Source: JACOVP01 sp964390715 (lineage in GTDB: Archaea; Nanobdellota; Nanobdellia; SCGC-AAA011-G17; UBA489). Taken from it: DNA of 41,406 bases. The stretch spans positions 1 to 41,406 of the forward strand of contig CAYMIM010000030.1 in assembly GCA_964390715.1 (NCBI GenBank), given 5' to 3'. A program made the translations under genes and the position numbers. Position 1 is the stretch's first letter. Each line of letters starts with the position of its first letter. Under the pieces are notes generated by a model, which worked only from the letters and a program-made list of their open reading frames with translations, searched no databases and had not been told where the DNA came from. Shown here in pieces: positions 1 to 7,415 of the stretch.

Positions 1-119
1 CAACAACACCAGTGCCAACAGCAGCAGCAACAGCACCACCAGTGCCAACAACAGCAACAGCAGCAACAACAACACCAGTGCCAACAGCAGCAGCAACAGC
101 ACCACCAGTGCCAACAACA
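1..119. repeat. 66-base tandem repeat inside a coding region
   Basis: Bases 1-53 and 67-119 are identical, giving a period of 66 bases (22 codons), so the reading frame is kept. Inside each unit the core CCAGTGCCAACA occurs twice, at alternating offsets of 30 and 36 bases. The array continues past the left edge, so the copy number is unknown. In the protein it gives alternating 10- and 12-residue subrepeats, each starting with Val-Gly-Thr-Gly. Confidence 0.85.
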
Positions 120-262
120 ACAGCACCAACAGCAACAACATATGGTATTAATGTTGGGTTATAAAGACAAGCAACAGTAGCGCCTGCTCCAACAGCAGCT
201 CCAGTTAGTTTTGAAGCTAAAGTTCCTTGATCTTTGGTTACGAGAGATTCAATAGTAGTCAT
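1..262 (-). CDS. Repetitive Gly/Ala/Val/Thr-rich protein, partial
   Basis: The gene starts at ATG 262-260 and stays open to the left window edge, giving 87 codons. The start is well supported: a GGAGA ribosome binding site lies a few bases upstream and a TATA-like box lies at 312-304. The N-terminus (MTTIESLVTKDQGTLASKL) is an ordinary soluble-looking stretch. After about residue 20 the protein becomes almost purely Gly, Ala, Val and Thr, with alternating GTGGAVAAAV and GTGVVVAAVAV units encoded by a 66-base DNA repeat. The composition is hydrophobic with regularly spaced glycines, so a glycine-zipper membrane protein or a repetitive surface fibre are both possible. There is no recognised family and the C-terminus is not visible. 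The reading frame is clear; the function is unknown. Confidence 0.75.
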   Translation of the reverse strand, partial: MTTIESLVTKDQGTLASKLTGAAVGAGATVACLYNPTLIPYVVAVGAVVVGTGGAVAAAVGTGVVVAAVAVVGTGGAVAAAVGTGVV

Positions 263-303
263 GGTGTTCTCCTCATATTTGATGCAAGAACGCTGCTACA
301 GTA

Positions 304-312
304 ATATATAAA
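304..312 (-). promoter_or_regulatory. TATA-like box of the repetitive-protein gene
   Basis: The minus strand reads TTTATATAT. The expected transcription start is near 282, leaving a leader of about 20 bases that contains the GGAGA ribosome binding site. Confidence 0.5.
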
Positions 313-395
313 GCTTTCTTATTTAACTACTGGACAGAGAATACAAATTTTCCATCCACAAACTATATATAGTACCCCTTGCTAAAAAAGAACTA

Positions 396-466
396 AGCCC
401 GTCATGAGAATACTCAACGGAGTACGGCAAAACGCCAAGCAATGAGTTTGGGAGTTAATGCCGGGC
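396..466 (+). ncRNA. Candidate structured RNA or structured dnaG leader
   Basis: This lies in the 422-base gene-free stretch 263-684. A TATA-like box (CTATATAT, about 363-370) predicts transcription from about 393-396. Right there begins a closing helix: 397-401 pairs with 462-466, and after one mismatch 403-405 pairs with 458-460. Inside is a perfect hairpin, TACTC-AACG-GAGTA (411-424), and a weaker one, GGC-AAAAC-GCC (426-436). I recognise no family: no T-loop, no RNase P or SRP core, no clear C/D boxes. It could be an independent small RNA or the start of a long dnaG leader. The rest of the stretch (467-684) holds another AT-rich TATA-like site (TTTATATT near 509-517) and a hairpin before dnaG, but no convincing gene. 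Confidence 0.3.
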
Positions 467-619
467 AAAATACCTCATATTCGCAAAAACAAGGATAAAT
501 CAAGATTAAGTTTATATTCGTCCAATGAAAAAGAGCGGAAATATAATAAAAAGGTTAAAATAGCCTTTAGTTCGTTAGCATTAGGTTGGAGATGTAAGCT
601 TGTTCTGGATAGCCCCTTG

Positions 620-676
620 TGTTTCGAGGTAGAAAGAGGTCTTAATCGAAGAAAGACACATTCGAAACAGTGGAGG
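620..676 (+). promoter_or_regulatory. Inverted repeat next to the dnaG ribosome binding site
   Basis: TGTTTCGA at 620-627 is the exact reverse complement of TCGAAACA at 662-669, so the RNA can form an 8-base-pair stem. The stem ends two bases before GGAGG (672-676), which serves the dnaG start at 685. Such a stem could influence access to the site; a regulatory role is inference only. Confidence 0.35.
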
Positions 677-684
677 CAAGTACC

Positions 685-2043
685 ATGGGAAAAATTAGCC
701 CAGTCGCAGCAAAATACATGATTCACGCCCAAATTCAGATTGAGGGCGTCGTAGACAGACCAGACGTTATTGGTTCAGTGTTTGGTCAGACAGAAGGATT
801 ACTAGGCGCGGATCTAGAATTAAGAGAATTACAACGTTCTGGACGCATCGGTCGTATTGAAGTAGACTTAGACACCAAAACAGGAAAATCCGTAGGATAT
901 ATTATTATTCCGTCTTCATTAGACAAGACAGAAACTGTTCTCATTGCGGCGGCTCTAGAGACCATCCAAAGAATTGGCCCATGTAACGCTCGTGTCAAAG
1001 TAGAAAAAATAGAAGACGTCAGAACATCAAAGCGCGCGCAAGTCATCGAACGTGCTAAAGCTTTGCTCACTCTCTTAACGCATTCAACATTGCCAGATTC
1101 TCGAGACATTCGTGAGGAAGTAGAGCACGCGGTCAAGACTATGGGCATTGTAGAATATGGTCCTGATAGATTGCCTGCTGGTCCTGGAATTGATGATTCT
1201 GAAGAGATTATAATTGTAGAAGGTCGCGCGGATGTGTTGACTCTATTGAAAGCGGATTTCAAGAATGCTATTGCCTTAAATGGTACTTCAGTCCCGCCAT
1301 CTATTGCGGAATTGTGTCGAAGAAAAATTGTCACAGTCTTCGTTGATGGAGATCGTGGTGGTGACTTGATTATCAAGGAACTAAGTCTAGTCGCGGAAAT
1401 TGATTTTGTCACCAAAGCGCCTGACGGTAAAGAAGTGGAAGAATTAGCGAAGAAAGAAATTCACAAAGCTCTCCGTTCAAGAGTAGCGATGGAGCAAGTC
1501 AAGATGGAATTAAATGGGAATAAGATGTCCGATTCTAAATTAGATTTAGGTCGTGATCGTCCGCCGCGTCGTGAAGAGTCGCGTCCTAGATTTGAGGAAC
1601 GTCGTCCACCACAGCAACAAGAACGTCGTGATTTTGGACGTACAGAATCACCGCGAGTCTCAAGAGAAGGGAGTCGCCCAGAAATGCGTGAACGTGTGGA
1701 GCGTCCCATGGAGGATCGTGGTGCTCGTCGCGCGACGCCAGGACGTTTGGAAAAGAAAGACGCGACCAACTTCAAGAAGATGCTCGATGATCTAGTCGGT
1801 ACTCGTGGTGCTTACATTGTTGACGAAAACGCGAACATCCTCGGTAAAGTGCCTACGAGTGAATTAACATCAACCATGGAATCATTGGCGGGAAGTGTTT
1901 ATGCGGTCGTGATGGATGGATCAATTACGCAAGAAATGGTTACTAGCGCTGAAACCGCGAAGGTAAAATATATGATTGCTAATGAATCACAAGTCAGACC
2001 AGGCAGTTCGCGCGTAAATATTGTTATAGGCAAAGAGCTCTAA
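685..2043 (+). CDS. dnaG: Archaeal DnaG (TOPRIM-domain primase-like protein)
   Basis: Archaeal DnaG is a TOPRIM protein known both as a primase and as an exosome subunit. The 452-residue protein has the archaeal N-terminal region (1-165), a TOPRIM domain at about 173-245 with the acidic residues of VEGRAD (E179) and FVDGDRGG (D221, D223), a charged linker at about 285-360 very rich in Arg, Glu and Pro, and a folded C-terminal segment from about 365. I chose ATG 685 over an in-frame GTG at 670 because GGAGG lies at 672-676, eight bases before the ATG. The linker is the least conserved part and its Arg density suggests nucleic-acid contact (inference). A small membrane-protein gene follows 23 bases downstream on the same strand. 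Confidence 0.95.
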   Translation: MGKISPVAAKYMIHAQIQIEGVVDRPDVIGSVFGQTEGLLGADLELRELQRSGRIGRIEVDLDTKTGKSVGYIIIPSSLDKTETVLIAAALETIQRIGPCNARVKVEKIEDVRTSKRAQVIERAKALLTLLTHSTLPDSRDIREEVEHAVKTMGIVEYGPDRLPAGPGIDDSEEIIIVEGRADVLTLLKADFKNAIALNGTSVPPSIAELCRRKIVTVFVDGDRGGDLIIKELSLVAEIDFVTKAPDGKEVEELAKKEIHKALRSRVAMEQVKMELNGNKMSDSKLDLGRDRPPRREESRPRFEERRPPQQQERRDFGRTESPRVSREGSRPEMRERVERPMEDRGARRATPGRLEKKDATNFKKMLDDLVGTRGAYIVDENANILGKVPTSELTSTMESLAGSVYAVVMDGSITQEMVTSAETAKVKYMIANESQVRPGSSRVNIVIGKEL

Positions 2044-2066
2044 TAAACAGGCAAAAGAGGTGAACA

Positions 2067-2564
2067 ATGGAGTATACCCCGCAAAAGTGGAGTTTTCTCG
2101 CGAAGGTAGCCGTAGTCGGTGGCATCCTTCTAGCATTGTTTGTCGCTGGATATTACACAGGCTATTTTCCTAAGGATTGTGTCCAGGACAAAACTTGTTT
2201 TCAAGAGTTAGTAAAAGACTGCAAGCCTGCGCAAGTCGCGGTCATCAGAAATAATAACGCATATCTCTACGCAGTAGGTAACCAAATAGGGAAAGAGTGT
2301 GAGATAAACATTAAGTCATTACGAGTCGACGCTGGTGCTCCTCCAGAATTCAAGAACTTGGAAGGAAAAGAAATGTCCTGCAAGATTCCCAAAGAGGAAT
2401 TGGCAACAACAAACTTCGATAATTTTGATAATCTTCTTACTTATTGTCATGGTCCATTAAAAGAGGGATTGTATGAAGTGATTATCCAGCGTATGTATGC
2501 TTTAGTGGTCAGTCAGTTGGGTGACATCGTAAAAGAATCACAAAAAGTGCTGAAAGAAGTCTAA
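2067..2564 (+). CDS. Membrane-anchored hypothetical protein
   Basis: A 165-residue protein with one N-terminal membrane span (about residues 11-32) followed by a domain that should face outside. That domain holds several cysteines (in DCVQDKTCF, KDCK, KECE, SCK, YCH), which could form disulfides outside the cell. GAGGTGA lies seven bases before the ATG, and the gene follows dnaG by 23 bases, so it is probably co-transcribed. I recognise no family. The pairing with dnaG gives no obvious functional hint. Confidence 0.8.
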   Translation: MEYTPQKWSFLAKVAVVGGILLALFVAGYYTGYFPKDCVQDKTCFQELVKDCKPAQVAVIRNNNAYLYAVGNQIGKECEINIKSLRVDAGAPPEFKNLEGKEMSCKIPKEELATTNFDNFDNLLTYCHGPLKEGLYEVIIQRMYALVVSQLGDIVKESQKVLKEV

Positions 2565-2634
2565 AGAAATGTTTACTCAGCAGGAATGAAATTTCTTAAG
2601 CAAGTTATTTATAGAGTATATTAAGAAAAAAAGT

Positions 2635-3321
2635 GTGACAACTACGCAGAAGAAGACATTAAGTAACTGGTGTCGAGAACTGGCAGATGTCCAAGTCTCT
2701 CTGAAAACAATAAGAGAATGTTTTTTTGCAAATTTTAAAGGAAATATAGATTTAGGATTTCTCACAGGGATACTTGGAGAGCTACACACACTTGAACGCA
2801 TGGAAATATTGCAAAGAAAACATCCAAGAGAAGTAAGGATCTATAGACTAAAATGTTCCAAGGAAAGACAAGGTCAGGTATATATTCCTTATAATGGTTA
2901 TTTGCCAAACATTCTAGTGCGGACTAAAAAAGGGTTAGTGGTGGGTGAGGTAGACATGGTGGCATTCATAGATAATATTCCAGTAATTCTTGAAACGCAT
3001 TTGGCAAGATACAAAAGTGGTTCAAAAGCAAGACTGACAAGAATGTTAAGACAAGAAAATGTAGAAAAGAAAAAAGAACATCTATCTAAGTTATTATGTC
3101 AACGACCAGAGATGATCTATATCATTACGCAAGAAGATATAAATAAAAAAGAAAATCATGATTCAAGAGTAGGAGAATATATAGCGCAGGGAAATTATGT
3201 TGTTCCTTTCCCCATGAATCGTCATCAATGGCGTGCTACCGCGGAACGTTTGATTTTGTGTGGAAAAGAAAAAACGACAGACGAGCCAGAAAGTGGATAC
3301 AAACTACCTACAGCAGTGTAA
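2635..3321 (+). CDS. Hypothetical protein, possible PD-(D/E)XK fold
   Basis: A 228-residue protein starting at GTG 2635, about 27 bases after a TATA-like TTATTTAT, which suits a leaderless transcript. The middle contains GEVDMVAF (D107) followed by PVILETH (E120). That spacing and the flanking hydrophobic strands resemble the D...E-x-K core of PD-(D/E)XK nucleases, with His-122 where Lys is usual. A Glu in GELHTLERM (near residue 49) could supply the first acidic position. The N-terminal part looks helical, perhaps a small DNA-binding domain. This fold call is inference from a short motif. The last codons overlap the 3' end of the SRP RNA on the other strand. Confidence 0.75.
   Translation: MTTTQKKTLSNWCRELADVQVSLKTIRECFFANFKGNIDLGFLTGILGELHTLERMEILQRKHPREVRIYRLKCSKERQGQVYIPYNGYLPNILVRTKKGLVVGEVDMVAFIDNIPVILETHLARYKSGSKARLTRMLRQENVEKKKEHLSKLLCQRPEMIYIITQEDINKKENHDSRVGEYIAQGNYVVPFPMNRHQWRATAERLILCGKEKTTDEPESGYKLPTAV
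3262..3275 (-). terminator. T-rich terminator of the SRP RNA
   Basis: Directly after the closing helix of the SRP RNA the minus strand reads GTTTTTTCTTTTCC, the oligo-T pattern typical of archaeal termination. It lies inside the 3' end of the plus-strand gene 2635-3321. Confidence 0.6.
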
Positions 3322-3549
3322 CCCTGCACTTTCCTCCCCCTCATTACCCTGAAAGCGCCAAACATATAAGTTAGGACTGCTTCATTCCTGACCTGATCCG
3401 GTTCCTCGTACATTCAACCAATCAGGACAAGGGATCGTTGTACGATGCAGGACTGCAATAAGCAATTCCTACCGCCCTTCCAGCTTCGGCTCCACCTAAA
3501 GTTCGCTTGTGGTGACAGCGTGGAACTAGCACGCCAGTCTAGTCTGTCA
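3270..3549 (-). ncRNA. ffs: Signal recognition particle RNA (7S RNA)
   Basis: The minus strand carries the diagnostic helix 8 at about 3405-3370: AGG, then TCA-GGAA-TGA (stem with GGAA tetraloop), then AGCAG, matching the SRP54-binding loop. Before it lies a likely helix 6, closed by TCGTACA/TGTACGA. Further 5' is an Alu-like domain with CGTGCTAG, CTGTCACC and GAGCCGAA. Helix 5 pairing is visible as GCAGT plus CCTGCA against TGCAGG plus ACTGC. The ends pair as GACAGAC (3548-3542) with GTCTGTC (3282-3276), and an oligo-T tract follows. A TATA-like box lies 27 bases before the 5' end. At about 280 bases the length suits an archaeal SRP RNA. Exact ends are estimates. Confidence 0.88.
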
Positions 3550-3556
3550 AGAAAGA

Positions 3557-4276
3557 TTACTGTAAGCCTTCTTTTAAAGGTTGTGCTGAAGGATATTGCA
3601 GAAACCACGCGGGTAACGGATCAGAAGGAGTCTCTACTCTATGTACAGGTACGGAAAGGAAAGGTTGTAGAGTATCTCCAATATCGCTCAAGCTGCGATA
3701 AAAACGTCCTCGGTTTTGTGCATCATATTGGAGTGGTCTAGGAAAAGAAACAAAAGCGGCGATAGGATTTGACTTGCTTGTGGATTGCTTTGTGATTTGC
3801 GGCAAGAGATTCTCTAAATAAGTACAAAGAAAAGGAAATAAAGAAGCGAATGAAGTGCGCTGAGAGTCTGACAAATTTAAATGTCGTAAAGAAACTGCAT
3901 AAAAATCTCCTAAGTTAAAATCTTTATGTTGTGTAAGGAGATGGCGCGAGCTCACCTGACGTTCTTCTTTAACATGAGAGACCATTTCTACATTGCTCTC
4001 CGGAAACTGATTAGCTGCGAATTCTTCAGCGGTACCGTAAAAAAATGATGTATTTTCAGGGACATACAGTGCCCCAGTGCTATGGTTGAGAGAGAAAGGA
4101 GTGCAGATATGTTGCAGAGAGCCTCTGACCTGAGCTCGTTTTTTGCCCAGAAGAAAAAATCCATAAATACTATGCTCGCCGTTGTCAACAGCGCGAACAT
4201 TAAGGTTTATGCGAGCGAGCGTTGGTTTTTTCAAAGGAGCTTGGTGTCGTGAAACAACGCGAATAGTTTGACGCAT
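3557..4276 (-). CDS. Hypothetical protein
   Basis: A 239-residue protein with no membrane span, signal peptide or motif I recognise. The start is supported by an ATATTTAAAG box about 29 bases upstream, giving a leaderless arrangement. The middle has a Ser/Leu-rich helical stretch and the C-terminus is rich in Pro (SDPLPAWFLQYPSAQP). The final codons contain the promoter of the SRP RNA, so the coding end and the RNA promoter are locked together. A small plus-strand frame (3445-3741) overlaps it but has no start signals. Protein existence is likely; function is unknown. Confidence 0.68.
   Translation of the reverse strand: MRQTIRVVSRHQAPLKKPTLARINLNVRAVDNGEHSIYGFFLLGKKRAQVRGSLQHICTPFSLNHSTGALYVPENTSFFYGTAEEFAANQFPESNVEMVSHVKEERQVSSRHLLTQHKDFNLGDFYAVSLRHLNLSDSQRTSFASLFPFLCTYLENLLPQITKQSTSKSNPIAAFVSFPRPLQYDAQNRGRFYRSLSDIGDTLQPFLSVPVHRVETPSDPLPAWFLQYPSAQPLKEGLQ
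3571..3578 (-). promoter_or_regulatory. TATA-like box of the SRP RNA
   Basis: The minus strand reads TTTAAAAG about 26 bases before the predicted RNA 5' end (3548-3550). The box lies inside the last codons of the same-strand gene 3557-4276. Confidence 0.6.
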
Positions 4277-4325
4277 GATTAAAAAGTTTAAAGAGTTGCT
4301 TTAAATATGTTGTGTTACTGTCAAG

Positions 4326-5228
4326 CTAAAATAAGAAAGGAGTAATTTTTTCTTCCGCGCGAACAGAAAAGAGTCCCTTGCTTATGCCTAATCCCATATG
4401 ATAAAAAGAGAAAGCGGACAATTTGCCTAAAATATCTCCCAAATAATGGCGTTCTTCAAAAGTCACTTCTTCTGCATCAGGTGTTTCTGCTAGTTCTCTT
4501 GTCTTATTCAGAGCTAACTCTCTAGAGCCAGTAGCGTCTATCAATCCTAGCTCTTTAGCTTCACTGCCTAAATAATAAATACCTGTGGCAAGGTCTGCGA
4601 CAGTTTTTGTTTCTAGATCACGATTAGCTGCGACATCAGTAACAAATACAGTATGAATAGTTTGCATTTTTCCTAAGAGTATCTGTCGTTCTTCATCAGT
4701 CATTTGTCGATAAGGGCTGCCAACATCTTTATACTTGCCAGTCTTCAATCCATTGTAAGTAACTCCATAGTCTTCCATGAGTTTTGAAAATTCTAAAGAG
4801 GAAGAGACAACACCTATGCTGCCAGTCAGAGAGAGTTCGTCCGCGACAATATAATCGCTTGCGCTGGCGACCCAGTACGCTCCGCTCGTTCCAATTTCAC
4901 GAATATAGGAGACAACTGGTTTCTGAGAATTTTTGACTGCTTCCACAATTTCCTTAGAAGCGACTACAGTACCTCCTGGACTATTGATAACTAAGAGAAT
5001 GCCTTTGATAGTATCATCTTTGTTCGCTTGCTTCAGAAATTTCACGATAGTTTCAGATTGGACCGTAGTTGAAGGCATAAATCCAGATAGTGCGCTGCCA
5101 ACAATCGTTCCTTCTAAAGGAATGACCGCGATTTTATCTCGGAAATCCGTGCTAAAAAAAGAAGAGGCTAGATAGCTCACGAACCACAGTAGAAAAATGG
5201 TAAAAAGAATGGAAGAAAGTTTAGACAA
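4326..5228 (-). CDS. sppA: Signal peptide peptidase SppA (S49 family)
   Basis: SppA is a membrane-anchored serine protease that degrades cleaved signal peptides and other membrane peptides. This 300-residue protein has one N-terminal span (about 5-24), then the S49 fold: NSPGG (82-86), the nucleophile Ser115 in GTSGAYW, TGSIGVV (about 135-141), and GLKTGKYKD (160-168) carrying the catalytic Lys of the Ser-Lys dyad. The length fits the short archaeal and Gram-positive form rather than the double-length E. coli enzyme. It overlaps the upstream RDD gene by eight bases, so the two are one operon and probably work in the membrane together. Confidence 0.93.
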   Translation of the reverse strand: MSKLSSILFTIFLLWFVSYLASSFFSTDFRDKIAVIPLEGTIVGSALSGFMPSTTVQSETIVKFLKQANKDDTIKGILLVINSPGGTVVASKEIVEAVKNSQKPVVSYIREIGTSGAYWVASASDYIVADELSLTGSIGVVSSSLEFSKLMEDYGVTYNGLKTGKYKDVGSPYRQMTDEERQILLGKMQTIHTVFVTDVAANRDLETKTVADLATGIYYLGSEAKELGLIDATGSRELALNKTRELAETPDAEEVTFEERHYLGDILGKLSAFSFYHMGLGISKGLFSVRAEEKITPFLF

Positions 5229-5679
5229 GCTGGATCACCTCAGTTTTCGCTAATGTTTCAGTATAGCGTTGTGAAGAGTGGGTAAAAAGCATGTACAAAG
5301 AATCAAGAAATAATAAAACGCTGGATAATTTTGCGACGTTGCGTAAGAAGCATTGATAAAAAGTAAGAGTCTTCATTTCACTTCGAACAGCTATGCGCAA
5401 AAAATATTTTCCTAAAGTCTGATGAAATCGATATTCCAAAACGCTCCAATAAGCGAGGGAAAGAACAGTGATCAACACTAATACCACCATAAATTGAAGA
5501 GTAAACAAGGTTGAGGAAATAAGGCGAGAATAAAAATCCGATAATGAAGTAAAGGATAAATCTGCGGGTTGCAAAGGCCAAAGCACGAAAGAGAGAATCA
5601 AGGCGTCAACCACATAAGCGACACCTCTTTTCCACAAAGGAGCTGGCATCTCTTTGCGAAGCAATCTTTTTATATCCAT
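5221..5679 (-). CDS. RDD-family membrane protein
   Basis: A 152-residue protein with three or four hydrophobic segments. It fits the RDD family, named for conserved Arg and Asp residues: Arg18 and Asp26 in RGVAYVVDALIL, and a later QTLGKYFLRIAV segment. RDD proteins are poorly understood; some are linked to ion or small-molecule transport. It is the first gene of the operon with sppA and overlaps it by eight bases. A TTTAAATA box lies about 27 bases before the ATG, so the transcript is probably leaderless. Confidence 0.82.
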   Translation of the reverse strand: MDIKRLLRKEMPAPLWKRGVAYVVDALILSFVLWPLQPADLSFTSLSDFYSRLISSTLFTLQFMVVLVLITVLSLAYWSVLEYRFHQTLGKYFLRIAVRSEMKTLTFYQCFLRNVAKLSSVLLFLDSLYMLFTHSSQRYTETLAKTEVIQLV

Positions 5680-5710
5680 GAAAAGCGACTAACCTTCCTA
5701 GCTATTTAAA
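5667..5710. promoter_or_regulatory. Overlapping divergent promoters (RDD-sppA and elp3)
   Basis: The 40-base gap between divergent starts holds CTATTTAAAGG (5701-5711). It is a near-palindromic TATA site at the right distance for the minus-strand ATG at 5679. The plus-strand elp3 start at 5720 is better served by TTTTTATATCC (about 5666-5676), which lies inside the first codons of the RDD gene. The two core promoters therefore overlap the opposite transcript. Confidence 0.45.
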
Positions 5711-5719
5711 GGTATTGCC

Positions 5720-7405
5720 ATGTTTCATCAAGAATTAATCCAGCAGCTGCCAAGCATAACAACGCAAGAAGAATTGACAAAAGCAAAGTTAGCGCTCTCG
5801 CGTAAATATCATTTCAAGCATATGCCTACGAATATAGAAATGCTTTGTCATCTTTCCCCGCAGCAAATACAGAAATACAAAAAATTATTTATCACAAAGC
5901 CTACAAGAACCATTTCTGGTGTTGCTCCTTTGGCGATTATGACTGCTCCTTTAAGTTGTCCAGCGCAAGCCAAGTGCACATTCTGTCCTGGTGGTCCAAA
6001 TTCCTATTATGGTGACACACCAAAGAGTTATCCAGGAGGCTCTCCAGCGCATCTACGAGCAGAACGAAACAACTATGATCCCTATTTACAAACCTTTAAT
6101 CGTCTCGAGCATTACGCGTTGCTAAACCAGGATTTTTCAAAGACAGAATTAATCATTATGGGTGGAACTTTTACCAGTTATCCTCTGCGCTATAGGCATG
6201 ACTTTATTATTTATGCGTTAAAGGCGATGAATGATTTTTCCGAGATATTTTTCACACCAACATTTGATGTCATGAAATTTAGGGAATTTTTTGAGCTGCC
6301 TGCGAATGTCAAAGACGGGGAAAGAACAAAACGTATTCACAAGAAATTGCTCCAGCTCAAGGAAAGCTCTACATTAGAAAAAGAACAATTGCGAAATGAG
6401 ACTAGTAATGTGCGATGCGCTATTTTCTGTATTGAGACACGTCCAGATTGCTCGCTGCCAGTGCATATCAATGACATGCTAAAATTAGGATGTACAAGAG
6501 TGGAGATAGGAATACAAAGTTTGTATGATAAGGTACTAGAAAAAGTAGAGAGAGGTCATGATGTGCAAGCAACAAGAGATGCGACGCGACGTCTCCGAGA
6601 TGCCTTTTTGAAAGTGGGTTATCACACCATGGTCGGTTTGCCAGAAACTACCAGAGAAATGGATATAACTATGTTCAAAGAGTTGTTCGCTAATCCAGCG
6701 TATAAGCCAGACGCGTTAAAGATATATCCCTGTCTAGTCTTCAAGGGAACAAAACTCTATGAGCAATGGAAACAGGGAGAATTTCAGCCCATAGACGCGC
6801 ATGAGGCAGCTTCTAGAATCATTGAGATGAAAAAATATGTCGAGCCTTATTGTAGGATTATGCGTGTCCAAAGAGATATTCCTACGTACATGGTAGAAGC
6901 GGGCGTGGAAAAAACAAATCTACGTCAAGAAATTTTAGAATTATTGCAAAAAAAGAAAATAAAATGCAGATGTATCCGTTGTCGTGAGCCAAAAATGATG
7001 GAAGTAGAATGGGGAAATGTAAAATTACAAAGATATGATTATGAAGCGAGCCAAGGAAAAGAAATATTTTTGTCCTATGACGATGTAAAGCAGGACAAGA
7101 TACTAGGATTCGTTCGCTTGCGCTTGCCTTACAAGCCATTCCGTCCAGAAATCACAGCGGCGACCGCGGGCATTAGAGAAATTCATGTCTATGGAGCGGC
7201 TATCAAGGTGGGAGAAAAAGCTGGTAAGAATATACAGCATCATGGTCTCGGTGTGAAATTAATGCAAGAAGCTGAAAGAATCGCGGAAGAAGAATGGGAT
7301 TGCAAAAAAATGATAGTCATCGCAGGAATTGGAGCAAGAGAATATTTCAAGAAGAAATTAAAATATGAGCAAGATGGCCCGTATGTAAGTAAAAAAATAA
7401 AATAA
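5720..7405 (+). CDS. elp3: Elongator-like protein Elp3 (tRNA U34 modification)
   Basis: Elp3 combines a radical-SAM domain and a GNAT acetyltransferase domain and makes the carboxymethyl group on wobble uridine 34 of tRNA. The 561-residue length is normal. The N-terminal region leads into the conserved KPTRTISGVAPLAIMT, then the Fe-S cysteines C80, C86 and C89 in CPAQAKCTFCPGG. IETRPDCS and TRVEIGIQS follow in the radical-SAM barrel. Two CxxC-like motifs (CRCIRC) precede the C-terminal GNAT domain, which has HHGLGVKLM as its acetyl-CoA loop and a Tyr near the end (AREYFKK). It stands alone, divergent from the RDD-sppA operon. Confidence 0.95.
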   Translation: MFHQELIQQLPSITTQEELTKAKLALSRKYHFKHMPTNIEMLCHLSPQQIQKYKKLFITKPTRTISGVAPLAIMTAPLSCPAQAKCTFCPGGPNSYYGDTPKSYPGGSPAHLRAERNNYDPYLQTFNRLEHYALLNQDFSKTELIIMGGTFTSYPLRYRHDFIIYALKAMNDFSEIFFTPTFDVMKFREFFELPANVKDGERTKRIHKKLLQLKESSTLEKEQLRNETSNVRCAIFCIETRPDCSLPVHINDMLKLGCTRVEIGIQSLYDKVLEKVERGHDVQATRDATRRLRDAFLKVGYHTMVGLPETTREMDITMFKELFANPAYKPDALKIYPCLVFKGTKLYEQWKQGEFQPIDAHEAASRIIEMKKYVEPYCRIMRVQRDIPTYMVEAGVEKTNLRQEILELLQKKKIKCRCIRCREPKMMEVEWGNVKLQRYDYEASQGKEIFLSYDDVKQDKILGFVRLRLPYKPFRPEITAATAGIREIHVYGAAIKVGEKAGKNIQHHGLGVKLMQEAERIAEEEWDCKKMIVIAGIGAREYFKKKLKYEQDGPYVSKKIK

Positions 7406-7415
7406 AAAGAATAAA

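Noticed and set aside
1..119. CRISPR array or non-coding satellite.
   Set aside because: There are no unique spacers, and the 66-base period keeps an open frame with a well-supported start.
670..684. GTG 670 as the dnaG start.
   Set aside because: It would place the GGAGG ribosome binding site inside the coding region; ATG 685 has correct spacing.
458..732. Open frames on both strands upstream of dnaG.
   Set aside because: They lack start signals, overlap each other and the dnaG start, and have no protein-like composition.
3325..3350. Minus-strand GGGGGAGGAAAGTGCAGGG resembles the first conserved region of RNase P RNA.
   Set aside because: It is the 3' strand of the SRP RNA: CCTGCA and GCAGT upstream pair with it, and no other RNase P core region is present.
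3445..3741. A 98-codon plus-strand frame across the SRP RNA and the end of the gene 3557-4276.
   Set aside because: It has no promoter or ribosome binding site and is antisense to the SRP RNA and to a supported gene.
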